This document shows, in pieces, positions 21,694-31,484 of a stretch of 64,000 bases of DNA; positions within the stretch are counted from its first letter, which is position 1, and each line of letters begins with the position of its first letter. Made by a program: the position numbers and the translations under genes. This DNA is from Saccharomycopsis fibuligera x Saccharomycopsis cf. fibuligera. Its lineage: Eukaryota; Ascomycota; Saccharomycetes; Ascoideales; Saccharomycopsidaceae. The DNA is taken from contig CP012818.1 in assembly GCA_001936135.1 (NCBI GenBank), positions 2,232,001-2,296,000 on the forward strand, given 5' to 3'. The notes below the pieces were generated by a model, which saw only the letters and a list, made by a program, of their open reading frames with translations, was not told the origin of the DNA and did no database searches.

Positions 21694-23956
21694 TTACTTT
21701 TCATTAAACTTAGTATTTGTAGCCGAAAAGGAAGAATCTACATGCCCATATCTGCTGTCTTGATCTATAATACCTCCTGATTTTATGGTTTCCACTAGTT
21801 TTAACCGATCTCTCAAAAGGGACTGTGTATCAGTACTTTCAGAATGGCGAGAGAACTGTCGTATCACCTTTGGCGGCCGATAACCTCGCCTACTTTGACC
21901 AAGATAATCATTTGAACTATTTGCTGAGACGCCAGAGTTCAATGTGCTGTTTATCTTTTTAAAACCACCTACTCTTGCTGAAGAATGAGGTCTACCACCT
22001 GGGTCAAAACGACTCGGTATGCCAGCATGATAGTCCTCCTGATAAAAGGGGCTTTCAATCAGGTCCAGTTCCTCATCAACTAGTTCATTGTTAGGATCTT
22101 TACTTTTGGAAGAGTGCCCCAAGCTTATTTCTTTTTGAATTTGATCATCAGAGCTCGGACTTGCCAAAAGCGGTAGTTGTTGTATTTTTAACAATTGATG
22201 GTCCAAGGAATGAGTACTGGGAAACAGATTACGAAAGGGAGACTGTATCTCTGGAGTTTGTGTTTGTGTTTGAATCTCTGGGATGTCTCTCTTCGGTATA
22301 ATTTCTTCCGATTCTTGTTCGTTCAGCTTTGATTCATCATTTTGAGGTGATAACATTGCTCCACTTGCCATTGACAAAGCCGCTGCATCTCCATCAACAT
22401 ACAAATCCTTTAATGCACTGTCAATAGAGCTTGCCGCTGAAGAGTATTTTTCACTACCGTCGCCATCATCATCATCATCATCATATTCTTCTTCTTGCTC
22501 AGCAACCACTATGTTGGTTTCGACACAGTTTGCGTTTTCATCTCGCTGCACAGTATTTCCATTACTTCCATTGAAGTTGAGATGCGAATGTACGGCGGTT
22601 GAGCTAACATATGCGACTTCCATTCCATGTCCATTTACCAAATCATACCTTGCATGGTTGGAAGGAGCCGCTAGACCCATTGCAGATTTGGGCTGAGTGC
22701 AAAGCACAGAGTATAAAAATTCAAGATTTGGCATTTTGATTTTAAATTCTGCGGCAACCAATATTAAATGAAAAACCAATAAGCCAATATTTGTTTCTTG
22801 TCCCATTAGATAATTGAATAGCAAAATAGATGTAGTCAAATAAGACCGCAACTCAAGTGGCGTTGAAGAACTCAAAGTGCGCACTTTTTCTTCTTGCGTA
22901 TAGATCATAAATTGTATCATTTGACGTTTATCGATTTCTTTTTTGGGAAGCGTGTCATTACCAACCCATTGCGCAAGATATAATAGCTCGTCCATGACAT
23001 GCCTAATAGGAGATGCGAACAATGGATTGCTGAATAGCTTGGCTATATCAAATTCTTTGTAAATGATTGCAAAACAGTCGAAGCATATTAGTGAAATAAT
23101 ATGCCTCCATATGTGTGTTGAAAGACTTGATTTCTTTTGAGCTGGTATTTTATTTACAGAGTGCACGTTAGCTCTATTCAAAAGGCTAATGAAGGTGTGT
23201 AGCAGATGCGACTCTTCCTGAGGGGCGTTAAGCAACTGAAAGGTAGAAGACGGAACACAGTGCATCATTTTTCTAGTTCTTGTGTTCATGTCTATACTTA
23301 TCCCAATCTGAACCTTTACGTTGGGATTGCAAAGCAAATAGGTAGTATCTCTGAGAAGTTTCACGTCGATGGTGCTGAACATTGCTAACACATTATTTTG
23401 AGGTAGGATTGAGTTTATGATTGGCTCCAAGAATATAGAAAAGCTGGAGTTGACAAGTATGAGTGTATTTGAATCAATAAACGGAGGTAGCGATTTGGCT
23501 AGCTTCTTTAGCTTTGATACAGTTGGTGCATACAAAAGCACAATGTGAAACTTGTATTTGCTATCCCACGTAGTTGACAACTCTTCTAATGATTTCACCG
23601 ACAGCCTCGGTGAATATTCAGTCGACCCTTGTTCGTGCGATCTAATAGAAAGGGGCAGATGTTTGGTTAGAAAAAAACGCCTTTGAATCATTGGCCAAGC
23701 ACCCTGAAATAAAGAGGTTTTGAATGCGAATATTCCACATTATCAAAGACTTACTTCCAAGTGATGGTATGTCCCGCATTATTTATTAGCGCTACGAAAA
23801 CGCCAACAGAACTTAACCGCCATGACAAGAATGAGTTTAGCGATAGATCATCAACTATACGCAAAAAGACGAAAATGTTAGATTTGCAAGTGTAATTTCA
23901 AAATCAAGAGGTTTTCTCCTACCAATGAGAATCTTAAGCTCTTCGGGGCCTTCCAT
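21694..23956 (-). CDS. Svl3/Pam1-like protein with ketopantoate-reductase-like fold, three exons
   Basis: I read three exons: 23956-23923, 23854-23755 and 23641-21694, giving 693 residues in frame. Exon 1 (MEGPEELKILI) joined to exon 2 (VDDLSLNSFLSWRLSSVGVF then VALINNAGHTITWK) makes a beta-alpha-beta Rossmann start, continued in exon 3 by SHEQGSTEYSPRLSVKSLEE and YKFHIVLLYAPTVSKLKKLA. If only exon 3 is used from the ATG at 23691, the protein is 665 residues and lacks the first strand and helix. The fold resembles ketopantoate reductase (ApbA/PanE), and the long Ser/Asp-rich C-terminal half with RGYRPPKVIRQFSRH recalls yeast Svl3/Pam1, cell-cortex proteins of unclear job. Family assignment is tentative; the gene itself is certain. 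Divergent from the complex I assembly factor gene. Confidence 0.65.
23642..23754 (-). other. intron 2 of Svl3/Pam1-like gene
   Basis: 113 bases, starting GTAAGT, with branch-like TTCTAAC and ending TTAG. Phase 2: two bases (AA) of exon 2 plus one of exon 3 make a Lys codon. The intron is open for its last 50 bases, which creates the false ATG at 23691. Confidence 0.65.
23855..23922 (-). other. intron 1 of Svl3/Pam1-like gene
   Basis: 68 bases ending TATAG, with branch-like TCTAAC. The 5' site GTAGGA is atypical. Phase 1. Less certain than intron 2, but the protein join is convincing. Confidence 0.55.
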
Positions 23957-24280
23957 TGTTGGTTTTACAATGTGTACACTGACCCTATAGCGGTATTTGA
24001 GCCATAGATATCACAAAAGCTTTTGTTTCTTAAGCATGCTATGAGCTCGCTGTGAACAAAAAAAAAGGCCTGAGGTTTTAAATGAGAACTTTATTTAGTT
24101 ACCCTCCCCATAATTTTAACTGTTAGCCGGGTATCAATAATAAGCTTTACACCATCTTATGAATTTTCTGGTACTATTGTAGGCATATAAGCAAGAGATA
24201 TAGCAGGAAGAACAAACTGTCACGACAATACTATACAAACACAAGTGTCAACATATTTGTACTAGAAATTGTCGTTTAAA
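23957..24280. promoter_or_regulatory. divergent promoter region
   Basis: 324 bases between the Svl3/Pam1-like gene and the NDUFAF3-like gene. AT-rich, no clear motif called. Confidence 0.5.
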
Positions 24281-24895
24281 ATGAGCTTTATTACCAGAGC
24301 AGTCAATGCGCAGCTTTTGAGATGCTCGCGTACCAGAGTAGTGCGCTGTTCGAACCCACTTATTCAAATGCGCAACTTTAGTAGCTCCACAATACAGCAG
24401 AAATCGGATTCGCCAAAAGATGTATCAAAGTTGCTTTCAAATTTTGACCTACTCGGAATGGCCAGCCAGCCGGCCAATAACATAGAAACAGTTTTGAAAG
24501 ACGGTATACAGTTTTCCAATGGTATCATAATCAAATCACCCAATGACAAAAACCAAGAGATTGGTTCAATATTGCTCGGAGGTGAAGCGTTCGAGTTGAA
24601 TTTGAGCGGTGACAAAGGTCAAGAACCTCTTTACGAAATCACCAATAATTTTTTGGTAAAAATATCAGAGAAAGCGTTAGGCATCTTCAAAGTTTCTTAT
24701 CCAAAGCCAGAGTTAGTAGTGGTTGGACTTGGAAAAAAATCCAGAATTTTGCATGAGTCAAATCGCAAGTTCTTTACTGGGTTAGGAATACAGGTAGAAA
24801 TTAGTGATACCAGAAACGCTTGTCAGAACTTTGATTTGTTGGCAACCGAAAGGCCTAACCAGATAGCGGCGCTATTGCTTCCACCGAATTTGTAA
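24281..24895 (+). CDS. NDUFAF3-like mitochondrial complex I assembly factor
   Basis: Start set at the ATG at 24281 (MSFITRAVNAQLLRCSRTRV), giving 204 residues. The first ~40 are basic and hydroxylated with no acidic residues, a typical mitochondrial presequence. The body is the DUF498/Mth938-like domain: YPKPELVVVGLGKKSRILHE, FFTGLGIQVEISDTRNACQN and NQIAALLLPPNL. NDUFAF3 works with NDUFAF4 early in assembly of complex I of the respiratory chain. S. cerevisiae and relatives have lost complex I, so this gene places the species outside that group and agrees with a CUG-Ser clade or other complex I-bearing yeast. Confidence 0.88.
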   Translation: MSFITRAVNAQLLRCSRTRVVRCSNPLIQMRNFSSSTIQQKSDSPKDVSKLLSNFDLLGMASQPANNIETVLKDGIQFSNGIIIKSPNDKNQEIGSILLGGEAFELNLSGDKGQEPLYEITNNFLVKISEKALGIFKVSYPKPELVVVGLGKKSRILHESNRKFFTGLGIQVEISDTRNACQNFDLLATERPNQIAALLLPPNL

Positions 24896-25149
24896 TATAG
24901 ATATTTATCAGTTGTATATAGGGCATGGCCAGTAATTAGAATTTTGAGATATCTTACAATATGTAAGTCGCTTTGTAAAAGCCGTGGCTTTGATGTTCAA
25001 TATCGCCTATAATTTTTTGAAGTTTTTTTCGTTAATTTGTAAACTAACATTATATGTAAACTTGGATGAGAATAATATGATATATTGGGTTAAACGCTAA
25101 AAAGTCCCTGTTTATTGTAGGTACACAAAGAATCAAAAAGTTACTCAAC

Positions 25150-25189
<40 letters not shown>

Positions 25190-25397
25190 AGAAAAGACAT
25201 GTTTAATTGAAAGTAAAACTTGCATGAATTGTAAAAAAGCAAATATAACGTGAAAAAGTCGAAGGAATAGGAACATCCTAGAAGAAATTGAAATTGAATA
25301 ACATGCTATTGTACACTGGTGAAAACATATTCATTGTGGTTGGTCACTTATAAGCAAAACAGTACTACACTATATTCTCAAATGATTATGATTATGA
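24896..25397. other. convergent 3' intergenic region with A36 tract
   Basis: An uninterrupted A36 tract (25153-25188) in AT-rich sequence between converging genes. No gene seen. Confidence 0.7.
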
Positions 25398-25949
25398 TTA
25401 TATTGCTCCTCTAACGATATCGCTACCGCCTGAAGCAACACGCTTGCCTCTATCTTCTTTGTGGCTCTTAATGTAACTGTATTCGAAAGAGTTATATATG
25501 TACTCATTTTTTTTTGGCTTTGGCGGAGAATTGGTTTGTTTTTTCTCTACTAATTTGGGACCAATAGTAGGAATCTCCTCGTTCAATTTGTTGGCATATC
25601 TTGATAAGGAGATCAACCCTGTATAGACCTGAGTTGGGTCTCTCTTTTCAAACAAATCAATAGTACTGAACAATTCGTTGGCAGGGACACCTATTTTTTG
25701 AGCTTTCTTTAAGAATTTTTCAATTGTTTCCATCTGGAAAAAAGGCATCTTTTGGTTCTTTTTGTAGGAGATTGGCTCTTCTGGTAGAATTTTATTAGCT
25801 AAATCGCACAAAACTGAGCCATCCTTTAAGATGTCCAACAAATCACCTTCTGGAATGGCATCTTCTTGTTGCAAGACGTGAAAAATCCAATCTTTAATCT
25901 CGTTGATTTGCTCAGAATCGTACTTGCTTGCTCTTTTTACCGGTGCCAT
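25398..25949 (-). CDS. SCP1: calponin/transgelin Scp1, actin bundler
   Basis: 183 residues. One calponin-homology domain (residues ~13-125): INEIKDWIFHVLQQ, GDLLDILKDGSVLCDLANKI, KKNQKMPFFQMETIEKFLKK and DLFEKRDPTQVYTGLISLSR. A short Pro/Lys linker leads to a C-terminal calponin-like repeat remnant (YIYNSFEYSY and ending GGSDIVRGAI). The length and order are those of yeast Scp1 and mammalian transgelin. Scp1 binds and cross-links F-actin in cortical patches together with fimbrin. Start is the ATG preceded by A/T-rich leader. The next gene on the same strand starts a kilobase away, so it has its own promoter. Confidence 0.93.
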   Translation of the reverse strand: MAPVKRASKYDSEQINEIKDWIFHVLQQEDAIPEGDLLDILKDGSVLCDLANKILPEEPISYKKNQKMPFFQMETIEKFLKKAQKIGVPANELFSTIDLFEKRDPTQVYTGLISLSRYANKLNEEIPTIGPKLVEKKQTNSPPKPKKNEYIYNSFEYSYIKSHKEDRGKRVASGGSDIVRGAI

Positions 25950-26964
25950 TTTAATCGGATAATAGTGTTTTTGGCTATAGGCAATTTGATAGTTTTGTGG
26001 ATAAATCCAGTGTCAAAAATCAAAACTTTGATAAAAAGTTTATGAAATTGAAACGAAAGGCAGTATTGATAAATGCCAAAGGATTATTTGCAGAAGCAAT
26101 GAGAAAAAAATTATTGGTTGAGTCCCACGAACTACGACATGTGTTTTACCTCAGAATTTAAAATTAAGAACCAACCCGCCGGTTAGGATGGGATGCGTTG
26201 CGCGTGATTCTGCACGTAAATTTTTTGTTTCTCTTCTTTTTGTCTGCAGCAACAGAACTACTATATAACAAGCTTTGGAGTTGCATATGTTTTTATAAGT
26301 TGGAAAATTGGCTAACAATAAAGAAATAACTTCATTCTGGAAAATTAAGCCAACAGAACAAGAGATAGCAAATTTCGAAGTCATTTACGCTGTATATAGA
26401 CGCATATAGTGGTAGATACAACCCGTTCTTTGTCTAGAGAATGCCCGGCTGAAAACCTATTGATGCAATCCTGGTAGTAATTATCGGCCGCAGCCCTGGC
26501 ATGTTTTGTTTTGTCATCCATGCCTTTTTAGGAATAGCAGGGAATGCGAGAGCAATCGGGGAGGGGCTCGAAAAGAAAACCAGAAAGGAACTTGGGTTGC
26601 AAAAGAGATAGAGAACTATGCAAAGTACACTTTATGAAAGCACCAAATGCTCACTTGTCAATACGATCACTTATATCGCGGTGTGTTCCCGTATCCAATT
26701 CAAGTGCTCTGACGCAAGAAAAAGAGAAGCAAGTTTTTTTCAATGTTTCTACTCGAATTTACAAGTTTATAAACAAAACGTAGACAATGTTGTGTATATA
26801 GAAACTAAATATATATATATATATATATAAAGAGCTGAAAAGCTTTAAATAAAAAATAAAAATAATAAAACATTAACAACAGGGAAACCAAGAAAAGAAT
26901 ATTCGAGTTGAAGGGAAAGGAAAAGAGAGTATCAAAATGGTTTAGCAACGACATTAATCTAGCT
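25950..26964. other. intergenic, SCP1 promoter and permease 3' flank
   Basis: About 1 kb, AT-rich. Holds a (TA)n microsatellite at about 26809-26829 near the 3' end of the permease gene. No gene seen. Confidence 0.5.
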
Positions 26965-28710
26965 TTAACGGATCTGCTCTGCACTCTCTTTTTCAAGGCT
27001 AGCATTTTCTGCTGTCCCGTCCCTTGGTTTCATAAAAACGTGAACATTGCCGTCATAAGAATTGCCATTAGTTTGACGGATGTCTCTGACTCTCCCGACT
27101 TCAGAGTTATCAGGACACAATTGAGCGCCTCTTCTTCCAACCAAGTACCAAGGCAAGTTAAACAATTCGTCCATAGATTCCAAAGATCTGCCTGCAACTT
27201 CAGGAATAAAGAACCAGACGAAAAGCAAACCCAAAAGACACACCCCGCAAAAGAAGTAAAATGCCCCGAAATTATGCATAGCCAACAATAGCGATGTCAT
27301 TGCCTTGGAATTACCATATTGATTGGCGAAATGAAAGGCCATAATGAGGGCAGTACCTAAGTTTCTGACCCTCAAAGGCAACACTTCAGCATTGAAAAGA
27401 TATTGAATCGAGTTCCAGCCAATTGTCCAACCTGCGCCGCTCAAGAAAATAGCAGCTAAGGCACCAGTAGCAGCTCTGTGCTTATCACCAGCTAAAGACA
27501 CCCCGCTTTGCGCTGCTTCGGGGACAGTTTGTAAGAAAATGGCAAAATAAAGGGTCGTTACTGCCTGAATACTGATACCAAGATACAAGCATGTACGGCG
27601 GCCCAAAATATCAATGAAGAAAAAAGCAGTCAAGTACGCTGCAACAAATTTGACCACCCCTAGCACTGCTGTCATCATCATTTTGTCAGTTTGCTTGGTT
27701 TGACCAGCCATGGCGAATAACTCTGGCGCATAAATGGTAATTGCATTTGAACCGGACCATTGACCCAAAATTTGATTCATCAAGCAAACAAACATTCTGT
27801 ATCTAATCGACTTAATGGTGAATAATTCCGTAAGGGCCGAAAACCAAGATCTGCTGTGTACAGCTTCTTCCTCGACCATTAACTGCTCATTGACATCGCT
27901 TAGTTCAGACAAAATATAAGGATGGTCAGGAGGCAAGTTTCTAATCTTGGAGAAATTGGCAACTGCTTGGTCCGTTTTCCCTTTTTTGATCAACCAACGA
28001 GGCGATTCGATGCAAAAAATAAAAGATAGGCCGCAAATCAGGCCCGCCAAGACTATTTTAAGAGCGGTTGGCACCACCCACTGATTCCTGTCGGAGTTGG
28101 AGATATGCAACGCAGTACCGTAATGAGCGAAATATGCCAACATGATCCCAAAATACACCGCCCCAGCAAAGATACAATTACAAAGGCCTCTGATAGACTT
28201 AGGCGCCACTTCGGATAAGTAAATCGGCCCACATACCACCGAGGGCCCAATACCAAAGATGCCCTCGAGTAAACGGCCAGCGTATAGCTGGCCAACGCTG
28301 TGGGAGGTGATTTGAATGATAGCTGCGACAATCCAGCACAAGCAGCCAAACTGCAACGTTCTAATTCTACCCCATCTGTCAACAAGGTAAATGGAAAGCA
28401 AAGACCCGCCGATAGCGCCTAGCTGAACCATAGCAGTGATGTTTGACTTCAAGTTAGCCAACTGAGATGCAGATTTGCGTGGATCATCAAGCCCAAACTC
28501 CAGGATAAACGAGTTTTGAGCAACAGTGCCGGCAACGCAGCCTTCGTCAAAACCTCGTGCGCACCCGAGGATGCCAAACACGAAGACCGACGTAAGTAGT
28601 TTCCAGTTGTATATCTCCTTGGGCGCGTCATCGGTGTTGTATGTGAATTTGCTTCTGAGTGAGGACCTCCATCTGGTTGAACGCTTTGTTTGGGTTTCCT
28701 CTTTGGACAT
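26965..28710 (-). CDS. MFS sugar-porter-family permease
   Basis: 581 residues with 12 predicted membrane segments. Sugar-porter signatures are present: a GFDEG entry segment, LVDRWGRIRTLQFG in the loop after segment 2, IESPRWLIKKGK after segment 6, QILGQWSGSNAITIYAP in segment 7, DILGRRTCLYLG in the loop after segment 8, and PEVAGRSLESMDELF after segment 12. This is the family of hexose, quinate and disaccharide permeases. The N-terminus is cytosolic and basic. The divergence from Hxt-type proteins makes a non-glucose substrate (quinate, polyol or disaccharide) possible; this cannot be decided here. It is preceded by a 2.8 kb GC-rich upstream region, unusually long, suggesting complex regulation. 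Confidence 0.88.
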   Translation of the reverse strand: MSKEETQTKRSTRWRSSLRSKFTYNTDDAPKEIYNWKLLTSVFVFGILGCARGFDEGCVAGTVAQNSFILEFGLDDPRKSASQLANLKSNITAMVQLGAIGGSLLSIYLVDRWGRIRTLQFGCLCWIVAAIIQITSHSVGQLYAGRLLEGIFGIGPSVVCGPIYLSEVAPKSIRGLCNCIFAGAVYFGIMLAYFAHYGTALHISNSDRNQWVVPTALKIVLAGLICGLSFIFCIESPRWLIKKGKTDQAVANFSKIRNLPPDHPYILSELSDVNEQLMVEEEAVHSRSWFSALTELFTIKSIRYRMFVCLMNQILGQWSGSNAITIYAPELFAMAGQTKQTDKMMMTAVLGVVKFVAAYLTAFFFIDILGRRTCLYLGISIQAVTTLYFAIFLQTVPEAAQSGVSLAGDKHRAATGALAAIFLSGAGWTIGWNSIQYLFNAEVLPLRVRNLGTALIMAFHFANQYGNSKAMTSLLLAMHNFGAFYFFCGVCLLGLLFVWFFIPEVAGRSLESMDELFNLPWYLVGRRGAQLCPDNSEVGRVRDIRQTNGNSYDGNVHVFMKPRDGTAENASLEKESAEQIR

Positions 28711-31280
28711 GATAGCGTATATAGGTTGTTGAAGACAAGCAGCGAGAACGCGAAGTTACAACTAAGACCAATAGCAAAAAAAAAGTGCGTGTGGTTGCAA
28801 GTGTTATGGTGCAATGCTAGGAAGCTGGTCCGTACACTGGGTTTATCAGAAAGAAAGAACAGCAGCACAATACAGACAACGACTTGGCAAGAGTCTAATG
28901 TAAATACTCCGGCGACAACACCACAAGAGAGTTTATCGAAAGCCAGAGCGGGGAAGTAGCGCAGAAAGGGTGGAGGACGAGAGGAACAAGGACGCTATAA
29001 ATATATTTCCACCACGACAGAAGAACCAGGCGTGGTGGTTAATGAAACCAAGTAGGCTGCAGTAAGTAAAGCAGTACCCTTGCGGAGCTACGTACGGTGT
29101 GGGCTCGTATTTTGTCTGCGAGGCGAAGGCCAAGCAAAAGCCAAGCAAAACCAAGCCAAATTGGTACAGCAAAGGACGACAGCATGCAGGCGGCCGCACC
29201 GCACCGAGGACTTCTTCGAAAGGTGCCTAATTACGGCTAAAGTGTATTTGCAGAAGGGGAGTAAAGTAGTTGCTAGTGGTTCAAAAGCTACGAAAGCCCA
29301 GGAGTCTAAAGCCAATCTTAAAATGTTCAGCTCTCGGTGAGTGTTCCGTTCCACTGCGCAGCTGCAGCCGCGGCGGCGGCGAAAGGATTACGTCGTTCAC
29401 CACAAGGCCTGGCGCATGTCCATAAATATTACAATAGCCGCCAGCGCGCTAGTATGCCGGGAGAAGCGCTAGCGTGCAGACGGCTACCCGAAGCAATTTG
29501 TCAACTGCTTGCAGTGCTCGAGTCCTCAGTTTCTTGCACGCGAACCGCGACTGTTGGCTTGGTAACTTCAACCACTATGCTGGTTTACGTGGTGGCCCAC
29601 GACGACCCATATAGGACCAGACGTGGAGCGTGCGGAAAGTCCCGCAAGCGCGGAGACATGGCGGCCCGCCCATGCATGGAAACTTCGCCGTCTGAATACC
29701 TGTTTATACACTTTCTGGCATACATGTACACTTTCTGGCATACAGCATGTGGTAGCAACAGTGGCACTCGGGGGAATTGGCACTCGAAGGAATTGGCATC
29801 GTTTGCTTCCGCACTCTCGCACTGCCGCCACGATCACATGTGTATGCTTTTGGACCGCGATAAGACAGCCAGTCTGTGGCGCCCGGCCCACTTTGGCTGT
29901 CAAGACACTCCGAAACATTTTCTGGGTGTTCTCCGAAAGCTTCTTAGAATGTCTTGGCTTTGCCTCGAAACCTAAAAAGGGGGAGAGAACAAAAAAAGAA
30001 AAAGAAATTGAAACGGACACTGGAAGAGAAGCTGGAATAGAAGTAAGCAGAAGAGACGACTCCGAGTGAGTTCTCGAACAAGCTCGCCGGCCTGCAAGCT
30101 TTAGACTGTCGCGTGGCAAAAGACTGCCAGGTCGCTATCAGCGACAACAACGGAACCGTATCGCAGTTCTCGGTCACCACGATTGCGCCTTCCGCTTCTT
30201 TCTCGTTCTTCCAGCTCTGCGCTGCTGCAACTTCCGCCCAAGAGCAGTGTTTTGGCGCCTGCTAGCAACCGCCGGCCGGCGTATGTGCCTGGCTCCATGA
30301 GGAGCGGATGTGAACAATGCGCTGTGCATGCATCTGCCAACAATAAATCAGCAGTTGGCAAGAGCGCCAAGGCCTGGGGTACTCGATGCGCCAGATACAC
30401 TCGATGCACGGCTGTTACGCATCGAGGGCAAAAACTCGCCTTTTCCACAACTGCACACACACAGTAGCTGAACAACCTGTGGACACGACAGGCTGTGGGC
30501 AAAGCGCTGCAGTGGCGGCAATATTTGAGTTGTCCTCAAGCAAGATTGAACTGCGCTGCACAGCGGCCAGTCTGGCTAAAATGAGGCAATTTCTGCGCTC
30601 TTGTAGCAGCTCGCTAAGAGCGGCTATTTGGCGTGACAATAGCCAGAAAATGAGAACTGGCAACCGCCAACCGACAGCCGGCAGCAAGAGCTCGGGCGGC
30701 AAGAGCTCGGGCAGCAAGAGGCTCGAGGCGAGAGCGCAGCACAACTGAAATGTGCGGAGGGAATGAGATCAACTGTGCCCGAACGGCTTGTATGGAGCAG
30801 TGCTGTCGACGCGTTTGCAGCTGCTGAAGCTAACGGCACCGCTAAAAAAATTCGGTGCAGTGCCTTCCCCACACTTCCACCCTCGACAAGAGCGAGATCT
30901 CCTCCACCAGCGGACCAAAACAACAGCGATGCGAGTCGGCGGCCAGCGCAAACTGCCTAAACGGTAGCCGTCGTAGCCGCAGAGGCCCCAGAAGAGCGCT
31001 AAGAAAAAACATGACTACTGGAGAAGCGATATAATAGTGCACTTGCGCTAGCTGCATAGAGACAATAACTTGCAAGAATGTTCTGCAGCGTGCCAGTAAC
31101 GTACTTGTTGTGTCCAACGATCGTGAAGCGCGAACGGGAGATTTAGGATACAAACTTTTATTGGAACGAGCTAACGGAAAATGAGTGGCGCTGCAGTGCG
31201 CCTAGTTTAGACACAAATTATAAACACCGGCCGAGCCAGTCTGTTCGGTGCAAATCCTCAACAGCAAATCATGGCCGAGC

Positions 31281-31350
31281 AAACGGCCAAGAAAACTGTC
31301 AAGAAAACGGCCAAGAAAACGGCCAAGAAAACAGCCAAGAAAACGGCGAC
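31281..31350. repeat. 12-bp tandem repeat (AAACGGCCAAGA)
   Basis: Five near-identical units from 31281 to 31340 plus a partial one. On the plus strand, after an ATG at 31271, it reads as Lys-Lys-Thr-Ala repeats. It lies in the 3' flank of FAA2. Confidence 0.85.
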
Positions 31351-31410
31351 GATGTGTCAAAAGTACCCAAGCGCCGTCGGCTTCCATACCGTACCCAAAG
31401 CAGCACGAAA

Positions 31411-31455
31411 CAATCAACCAATCAACCAACCGACCAACCGACCAACCAACCAAAC
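31411..31455. repeat. CAAC/CGAC tetranucleotide-type repeat
   Basis: A run of CAAT, CAAC and CGAC units, about 30 bases downstream of the FAA2 stop. Confidence 0.8.
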
Positions 31456-31484
31456 ACCACGGCCCACACCGACACAAACAACAG

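Larger units (their letters stand above)
28711..31484. other. 2.8 kb GC-rich region without a convincing gene
   Basis: Runs from the permease ATG to the FAA2 stop. Several overlapping frames of 60-210 codons occur on both strands, but they overlap each other, mostly lack an ATG and have unlikely composition, so I call none. Direct repeats include TACACTTTCTGGCATACA (29706-29742, two copies) and GGCAAGAGCTCGGGC (near 30695-30720). The right end holds two simple tandem repeats in the FAA2 3' flank. It may act as a long promoter of the permease or hold non-coding transcripts. Confidence 0.5.

Noticed and set aside
23206-23388. ATG at 23691 as start of the Svl3/Pam1-like protein
   Set aside because: Splicing from upstream exons gives a better N-terminus, and this ATG would then be intronic. 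Kept as the fallback.
29337-30748. Frames of 100-212 codons on both strands in the 28.7-31.5 kb spacer
   Set aside because: They overlap one another, several begin without ATG, and none shows a motif.
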